64,000 bases of DNA from Branchinecta lynchi (Eukaryota; Arthropoda; Branchiopoda; Anostraca; Branchinectidae), in NCBI GenBank assembly GCA_023053575.1, contig JAKZAP010000018.1, positions 16,024,202 to 16,088,201 on the forward strand, in the 5' to 3' direction. Position numbers and translations under genes: made by a program. This document shows positions 57,186 through 64,000 of this stretch, one piece after another (positions within the stretch are counted from its first letter, which is position 1; each line of letters starts with the position of its first letter). The notes beneath the pieces were generated by a model. It was not told the origin of the DNA. It worked only from the letters and a program-made list of their open reading frames with translations, and did not search any database.

Positions 57186-58810
57186 CATTTTTGTCTATCA
57201 GTTCACTACTTATAAAAAAAAAAAAAAACAGGATACAATTTTAACTTGGCTATTTCTTTAATTATTGTTCGTTGCTGGATAGAGGCTGTTAGAGGGTTCC
57301 AGAAATCAAGCACGACGCTCTGTAGCAGCCTCAGTCGGATCTTTAACCCCGTGATGCCACTGTGGCAGCCGAAGTAGGAATTTAGCAAAAAGTACTTCTA
57401 AAAGTTCTGACATCAGATGTGTGGAAAAGTTTCCAGAATGGTGCTAGTGCAGTGCATGCGGTAATGCAAGAGCATTATACAGCTCGCGCTCGATATATGT
57501 CGAGCAATTAGGCGCATTATTTAAGGTCGTTTTTTTTACGGGAGTCCGAGTGGAACTTAGCGTCCGAGGCAAGAACCAACAACATTCCAGATTGAACATG
57601 TCCTTTTTACCCCAGTTATAACCTCTTTTCACGCCACTGTTGACCAAAAGAGTGTCATACACTCTTATTTTTTATTCATAAAGCCGCTCTGGTCGTACGC
57701 TTCCAAAAGGTTTTGCCTGCTCCGCCCTCATTATTATTGTCCATTTCTCTTTCTGTGAGGGTCCGTCATTTAGTTTTATGCTTCTGAAACACATTAAAGG
57801 ATGTTTTAAAGTAGTAGTAGAATTGTGCCAGAAAAAAGTGTTTCAGCTCATTTAGCTTTGGAAACAACTAGTATCAGAATGCCGGGAAACCCAAGGACAA
57901 ACCTCTAAAGCACATTTCCTCCGAAAACTCTTTGCGGTCTTCCGCGAAATGAATAAACCATATTTAAGTTTGAAGTACTTTACATTATGAGACAGTAATA
58001 CTATTCGGAATGTGATGGCATTATGAGCGATTGTTTTCAGAGTCTTTTTCTCGAACTAGTCAGAGAATTGTTCACTCTCGCGCAAATTAACTACATCAAC
58101 GCACTTTCATTCAAAGATTTATCTAGGATTGGAATGAATGGAACAAAGGGATGATAAAATATCCGTGCTGAGATCAAATCAGATAATTACTGATGCGAGT
58201 TTAGTGGTTCTAGGGTGGCGCGTCTCTGCAAAAGTTTTCATTACCCTGTCTGTTCTTCTTGAGAAGGGATGTGCGTAGGCCCATCCAGCTTAGTCTCGAC
58301 ACGAAAGGCAAGGCCTTGCATCGACACACGTGGCACAGCCCATCTGGTCAGCTGCGTTTTGGATGGTCGTTAAAGTTTAACTGAAAAGCTAACTTATTTC
58401 TGTATCATTTAACTGAACACAATCAATTGTTTGGATTCTGCTAAGGGATTTTTTTATTTTCCACTATCTGCTCTAGTCAAGCATACAACACTGGTAAACG
58501 CACATATAGGTGTAGCGGTAGAGATTTAAGGGTATACGTGGGTATACAATGGTATCGCGGAGGCGGTGTATGGCGGTTCTTTACCTTCGGTGGTAGGGCT
58601 ATATACAACACGGTTGATTTATAAATTAATGTTTATTTTACCTTTAAACGGTGTTACTTCAACTGTTTAGTTGATACGGCTTAACAATAAAACTCCATAT
58701 AGTAAAACTCCAAACTGAAGAACTAAAGAACTCAAACCAAAGCTCCAACTTAAACTAACTCCGCGAGTCCCAACTCCCGGTTTATATAACTTTCCGTGAT
58801 CCCGGTTAGG
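57186..58810. other. No gene seen
   Basis: Poly-A at 57212-57227; otherwise unassigned. Confidence 0.4.
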
Positions 58811-58998
58811 GAATTAGCGATCTTGCTAAATACTTGCACTCTTGCTAAAACTTGTGCCAATATTGCTTACTCTGAGTCTGAATATATTTAGCGATCTTGC
58901 TAGATATTTGCAAGATTGCTAACATTTGCAATCTTGCTAAAACTTGTGCCAATATTGTTTACTCTGAGTCTGAAGATATTTAGCGACCTTGCTAAATC
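58811..58998 (+). repeat. Short tandem repeat of GATCTTGCTAAATA units
   Basis: Two and a half units of ~74 and ~91 bp, each with CTTGTGCCAATATTG and ACTCTGAGTCTGAA. Confidence 0.8.
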
Positions 58999-59251
58999 CG
59001 CGAGACCATACATCTAGCACTCGTCATCTAAATCTTACTCGTGGTGCCGTATGCCAAGGGAGTTGTGACTTGCTGATCATTACATACAAGTGTTACGAAC
59101 ATCCGTTACATAGGTACCACAAACCCGACATGGAAAGTCCACTGTTCAAAAATAGTGGAGCAACGAAGTAACGGATTTTCATCGCGTTTTCAAGCATATT
59201 TAAGTTGATAAGTGACGGGTAACTAGATTCTCGCATCTCAGCCTTTTTCGC

Positions 59252-60637
59252 TAAAGGCTCATTCACAACGGGTTTAAACTAATACTCGGTACCAGCCAGT
59301 TTCGGATATCGTTCTCAGACCAAGAATTAGCTGGGTTTCTGTCGTTCGCAATCGATACTGGTGTCCGTTTCGGGCAAAGACAGTTATAGTGGGAAAGACC
59401 GGAAACTCCCGTAAGCCCCATGAGTCACAATAATCAGCGCCGATTAGCGGATGTTATCTCGTTAAAAAATCGCTCTGTTGACAATTTCTTCCATCGCTTT
59501 CCGCAGAATCATCATCAAAGCACGTTTTGTTTATGATGAGCATTCTCTCTCCATTCAGATTTCCTCTTTAATTGGAATAAAAAAACAAGTAGGAAAAGAA
59601 TAAATCGCTTTTTTATGGAAAAATGTTGAATTCATGATTTCGAATCAGTTAATGTTGACAGACATTGCCTACTCACGCCCTCTTCCTTTGATTATATTAA
59701 TCGTCTACCGCTGGAAATTGGACAAAGTCCAAACGCTAGGCAGCGCTCCAATCGATTTTCAGAGACCCAATTTTACCGAAGTCACCGGTCTTTCCCACTA
59801 TTATTGTCTTTGGTTTCGGGTACCAGCTAGTCTCGCACCCAAGTTGAAATCTGTTCAACTTTTCAGGGTACTAGCCAGTCACATTACTTAGGGGAATTCT
59901 CAGGTATGTTCCGATTGGCTAACGCTGAACCACGTTAGACCGAAGAACATTGACCGAAATTCACTTTCGGTTTTCAAGACAGCAAGGAGTGTATGTGATT
60001 TTATCATTGGGCTTGGTTCGAAACTAGCCAATCAGAATATTCCTCAATATTCCCCAAAATAATCTGATTGGCTAGTAGCCTACCCTCGAAAGTTGAACTG
60101 ATTTCAACTTCGGTGCGAGACTAGCTGGTATCCCAAACTGCCCCAAGATCAATTGCGAACGGCAGAAACCCAGCTAATTCTCGGTCTCATGCTGCGTTTA
60201 CAAGTACAGGAAAACTTGAACAGAATCCGATCGTGGTGGCAGGATTATGTTTACACGCAGATGGAAATAAATTCTTCAAACCAGAGAATCTGACACAAAT
60301 AAATTCACTAGCCAATAAAAAAACGTTTTGAGAGCATTTATGACATCAGTACTGATGATTGCTGCTCTCAAAAGCTAGCTAGACTTTTTTTTAGTACTTT
60401 TTACCGGTGCCGCCGACAAGATTCCTTTCAAGTAGTCCAGAATTCCTTTCATCATGAAAGGATTCCCGTCCCGCTAGACTTTTTTTCTACTCGTCTTCAC
60501 CAGCGGAATCCTTTCGAGTCGACCGGAATTCCTTTCTACTCGACGGGATTTCTTGTCTGTGTAAACGCTACATCATAGCGATTTCCGGAACTGGCTGGTA
60601 TCGAGTATTAGCTAAAACCCGTTGTGAATAGGCCTTA
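59252..60637. mobile_element. Concentric nested inverted-repeat elements
   Basis: Outer arms 59252-59314 / 60575-60637 (ATTCACAACGGGTTTT, ACCAGCCAGTT). Second pair 59317-59356 / 60153-60188 (GAATTAGCTGGGTTTCTG). Third 59375-59402 / 59784-59811 (GTGGGAAAGACCGG). Fourth 59820-59872 / 60077-60134 (GCTAGTCTCGCACC). Innermost hairpin 60025-60075 (CTAGCCAATCAGA). A further inverted pair GCTGCGTTTACA / TGTAAACGCTAC bounds 60189-60573. Reads as several MITEs inserted one into another. The 85-codon frame inside is not coding. Confidence 0.8.
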
Positions 60638-60926
60638 ACGGGCAGGATTCTTTCTGGAATATATAAGGCGGTGTCGAGAGTACGAGGATTCTTCATTTGG
60701 TACTGCGGTAGCCCTATCCTAAAATTCGTTCCCGATGCCCAGATTTGTCGGTCGCCTCCCGTGACGACAAGGGTTATTCCAAGAATCTCCAAGAGAACTA
60801 TCCCGAAATGACTCATGCACCAATTCGTCACCTCTTGCCTGTCGAAACTTATTTGAGGCTCAAGCTTCAAGGCTTATATTGAGGGTCTCTTCAGGCTCAA
60901 GCCGTTCAAGCTTGAGCGGCTCGTTT

Positions 60927-61067
60927 CGAGGACCCTTGCCAAGAAGGGCCAAAATCTAGCTCTAATAAAATGTGGCGGGCGTATCCGTTTAGCAGTGTCA
61001 ACTCAATCAGTCAATCAAGTTTAAAATTAGGAACCATAAATTTTGTGACACGCTCAGAACGAATGGA
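60927..61067 (-). repeat. Dispersed repeat, inverse of 52115-52245
   Basis: Shares CCCTTGCCAAGAAGGGCC, TAGCTCTAATAAAATGTGGC and CGCTCAGAACGAATGGA with the other copy. Directly joined to family B sequence. Confidence 0.75.
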
Positions 61068-61720
61068 TCGAGGTAAAACGTGATGGGAAGAACAAGTGCA
61101 AGCCCGAGCTACATTGTTGACAGAACGTACCGGACCGGATCTGGGCACTGGGGGGAGTTGGGTGGAGGGCTCTGGAATTCCGGTGATCCAGATTTAAGGT
61201 ACATCCAGATATGCTGGGAAGATGAAACTTGGGAGGCGTAGCATGTACCCGACCAGACTGACTTAAGAATAGCAAGCATAGATTTCGAACGGCGCATCGA
61301 ATCTGAATTAGACTTGACAGCTGGAAAGACCTCGTGTGTCGTTTTCATGTCCGGACCGATTCCGATCAGTCTGGGTGGAGGGATTTGAGGGGACCGGAAA
61401 TCCCGGGATAGGCTTAGAATGGATAGATCGGGATGAAACTTGGTGAGAAAAACAAGGACAGGTTTAAGATAGATTTTTTAACGAAGCGGACCGGATTGGA
61501 GGGGGTTTCCGTGAATTCCGGTGATCCCGATTTAAGGTTCTCCCAGATGGACTACGGCGATGAAAATCGGCAGGTGTATTAGGGACCCAATCAGATTGAC
61601 TTGGAAGTAGTCACTTCTCAGATCCGGCCCTCTGGGAGGAGTGGAGGGAGTTGTATCATGCATAATGTTTGAACGATTGCTCTGATCCGAAGGAAACTTG
61701 ATAATTGACAAGAGGACGAG
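61068..61720 (+). repeat. Family B fragment, copy B6
   Basis: Three to four diverged units with GTGATGGGAAGAACAAGTGC, TTCCGGTGATCCAGATTTAA and GGGATGAAACTTGGTGAGAA. Confidence 0.75.
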
Positions 61721-62016
61721 TTTCTGATTTACGACACTCTTTCATAATCCCCAAGAACCATGATCGCTTTTACCTCAAGTGCTTACAAAGGAGTTTCCAA
61801 GTCCCCTTATGCGTCTTAACTGCAAAGCGAAAAAAGTACTTTTGTACAAAAGATACACTGTCGTGATCCCCAAGGTCCCATGATCATTTGTGCCTCAAGG
61901 GTTTTGCTTGCATATGAATTCTTTTAGTCTACGTAAAAGTGTGCATTATAGCCACAAAGTGCAAGAAAATACTTTCGAGCAAATGATACAGTTTCGTGAT
62001 CCCGAACGGCCCATGA
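61721..62016 (+). repeat. Tandem repeat of about 120 bp, GATCCCCAAGGTCCCATGATC
   Basis: Units near 61743, 61862 and 61978, each with CATGATC and GCCTCAAG-type blocks. The series continues at 63734 after an insertion. Confidence 0.65.
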
Positions 62017-63600
62017 TCAGGGGCGTCACGACTGGAGGGGGGAGCGGGGACGCCCCCTCCAATGCTGTCGGCCAGTCGGTAAAAATAACCGAGTCGGCGC
62101 GAAGCGCTCGATTTTTCGACATAACAGTTGATTTTTTTCATGAAAACAATCGTTTTTTAGTGGTTTTCAGCTTTCGGTTTTCGGTTTCCGGTGTTCACCG
62201 TATTTTGTGGAGCTCATAACTCGTGAACCAGTGCGAGTATTCCTATCGTAGTACCAACCAAGTATCAAGTTCGAACTTGGTACGCTAGTGGGTATTGGGG
62301 TCTAGTTGTGCCTTTTTTGGGGGTCCCAGCCCCCACCCCAACCCGGTTCAGGGGCAAATGGCCCAGATTGCCCAGTGAATAAAGTTCGTAACCTGACCAG
62401 AACTGCACATAGGACGATGGACTTCCTTGGGCGTGTAGATCCTAGGGCTGGGAAATTGTTTTTAAAGTTGCACCTCCCCCACCCACCCCATGTGCAACAT
62501 GGTTCATGGGCAACTGGGCCCAGATTGCCCAGTAGTAAACTTCGTCACCCTTGCTAGGAATCAACAGGTATCAAGTTGAAACTTGGTAGGATTGTGAGCA
62601 TTGGGGTCTCTTTCTACTTGTTGCGGGTCCCAAACCCCACCCCCACTTGGTTCAGGGGCAATTGGGCCCAGATTGCCCATTTCTTAATGTTTTTACTTTG
62701 ACAATAACAGGAGATAGGGCGATGAAATTCCTTTGTGCTTTTGGATCATAGGACTGTGGAAAGTTAAACCACCCCCACCATCCCCGTTCATGGGCAAGTG
62801 GGCCCAAAATTGCCCATGAAAAAGTTTTTGACCCGTGACTGGAATCAAACTACTACTCAAAATACTTGAGGCTAAAAGGTGTAAATACGCATTTTGATGG
62901 GATCCCGACCCCCCCCCCCCCTCCCGTTCATGGGCAGCTGGGCCCAGATTTCCCATGAGTTTAATTTGTCTATGACAGGTCTCAAGTCCAACTCTTCTGT
63001 ATTTGGGGAGATATATCTATGGATGAGGATTTTCTGTAACATCAACAAATAAGACGACGCGACGTACTTTAATCTTTATGAACAGTTGGAAATTGGACTG
63101 TTTTGTCATATGATCGATGATATGCCATTCTTAATGAATTGTGACAAAGGGGGCATTATTCTGCTACGAATTGGTTTATTGCACTTCTTATTACCTTGCT
63201 AATGGACAAGAGCTGTAAAGGGTGGGACTGGCAGGTAGACCATTCAGTGTTCGAACAAATGCTATTCGTGCAAGATCTTCAACATTTCTTTGGATTTATA
63301 CTGGCGGTTTGTTTACATTTAAAGCTTTTAAAGGGGTGTGATTACAAGGTTATTACAATACTTGTTTGGTTATTGGGGATGAAAAATGTCTTTGTTCTAA
63401 AGCTGTTTGTATATAAATGTGATAAACATTTTACTTTTACACTCCACGTCTGAGCGCTTGCGCACTTGTTCTGAAAATTGGTCGATTTTTCGTCAAAATA
63501 GTCGTCTTTTTCCGCAGAAAAAGTCGGTAAAAATTACCAGCCAGTCGGTAAATGCCTCGTCCCCCCCCCAAATATTTTGGCTACTAACACCTTTGCCCAT
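62017..63600. mobile_element. Family C insertion
   Basis: Left part GGGGCGTCACGACTGG, GCCAGTCGGTAAAAATAACC and ATTTTTCGAC. Right part 63480-63580 with TTTTTCGTC, AAAAGTCGGTAAAAATTACC and a C-run. The flanks repeat GCCCATGA. Related sequence at 9950-10160. No coding domain. Confidence 0.55.
62313..62960 (+). repeat. Five tandem units of ~136-156 bp
   Basis: GCCCAGATTGCCCA-type cores near 62361, 62517, 62666, 62802 and 62942, each preceded by GTTCA(G/T)GGGCA and a CCCCACCCC-rich stretch. Confidence 0.85.
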
Positions 63601-63603
63601 GAC

Positions 63604-63733
63604 AAGGCCGTATCCAGGGTGGGGGGGTTTACAGACTTTTCCCTCTAATCTATGTCTTTTTGTATTTTTTTGTCCGACCCGCAGGCGACCGCGACCCCCC
63701 CCCCCCCCGAAAAAAATTCCTGGATACGGGTCT
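63604..63733. mobile_element. Small MITE with CCGTATCCAGG ends
   Basis: GCCGTATCCAGGGTGGGGGG at the left is inverted as TTCCTGGATACGG at the right; the interior contains a C-run. About 130 bp. Confidence 0.7.
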
Positions 63734-63794
63734 GGCCCATGACCATTATTGCCTCAGCGATTTTGCTTACAGAATGGATTCTTAACCTTCCTAA

Positions 63795-64000
63795 AGTGAG
63801 TTTGAAAAATTACTGATAGCTCATTTGCTGAAGCGCATCAGTGGAGTTTATGGAAAATTGCGGTTTAACCGAAAGATTCTTGCCTACACCTACAATGCCG
63901 CTGCTCTTCCCCACGTTCTGTATCTTTTCCCTTTTTCGACCATCTTCAGTAACGAAAATCTTCGTCAAATTCGTTCTATTTTCTTTCGGTTTTCTAAATA
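63795..64000 (+). mobile_element. Non-LTR reverse transcriptase fragment, cut by window end
   Basis: An open frame encodes LLIAHLLKRISGVYGKLRF, KILAYTYNAAALPHVLYLFP and ENLRQIRSIFFRF, matching the thumb region that follows the RT catalytic core (K-x-L...Y...PHxLY). Opens after a stop at 63792-63794 and continues out of the window. Confidence 0.7.

Noticed and set aside
57015..57215. 66-codon frame containing SPSVAQLVERLSCKQ
   Set aside because: It is the translation of the tRNA-like sequence and its flank, a well-known spurious pattern.

Overview
This window looks like a piece of a repeat-laden invertebrate (metazoan, probably protostome) nuclear genome. Protein-coding exons are short, have canonical GT-AG borders and lie in very long introns. 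Most of the DNA is transposon debris: truncated non-LTR retrotransposons, foldback MITEs, and two families of tandem-array elements that interrupt one another. I cannot name the species from sequence alone. Most long reading frames are translations of repeats; the real genes were found by reading through splice sites.

Three protein genes and one tRNA-like gene can be supported. (1) On the minus strand, four exons (21428-21623, 15596-15774, 10677-10858, 2958-3116) join with matching phases into a type II membrane TNF-superfamily ligand of the EDA/Eiger kind: membrane anchor with stalk, RAKR furin-type site with a lysine-rich stretch, then most of the TNF homology domain. The first coding exon and the last ~25-35 residues were not found. 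(2) On the plus strand, two exons (46015-46224 and 51019-51186) encode the end of the mitochondrial leader and the start of the biotin carboxylase domain of propionyl-CoA carboxylase alpha (PCCA). The rest must lie beyond the window or was missed. (3) A single-exon seven-transmembrane receptor (54638-55537, minus) lies after the second PCCA exon, so it is probably nested antisense in a PCCA intron. (4) A tRNA-Thr(TGT)-like gene or SINE head lies at 57114-57185.

Layout: 1-21.6 kb is the TNF-ligand locus, with introns filled by repeat families A and B, a ~310-400 bp period satellite (6.6-8.7 kb), an insertion of a CR1-type retrotransposon with a long open RT frame (16.5-18.2 kb), and MITEs. From 21.6 to 28.5 kb there is retrotransposon debris and one family A copy. 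From 28.54 to 35.08 kb lies a large foldback structure with terminal inverted repeats, an array of ACCAxCAGTCTC motifs at each end, inverted tandem arrays inside, and a hAT-type MITE with an empty-site paralogue close by. A second hAT-type copy is at 35.96-36.82 kb. Family A copies follow at 39.5-45 kb. The PCCA exons occupy 46-51.2 kb, then the receptor, tRNA, concentric inverted repeats (59.25-60.64 kb), family B debris, short tandem repeats, and a reverse-transcriptase fragment cut by the window end.

Families A and B are the most distinctive repeats. Each has a palindrome at or near its ends, a (GTCCGTC)n tract, a recurring GATGAAACTTGG block, and an interior tandem array rich in CCGG. I know of no described class that matches this plan exactly, but no database search was possible.
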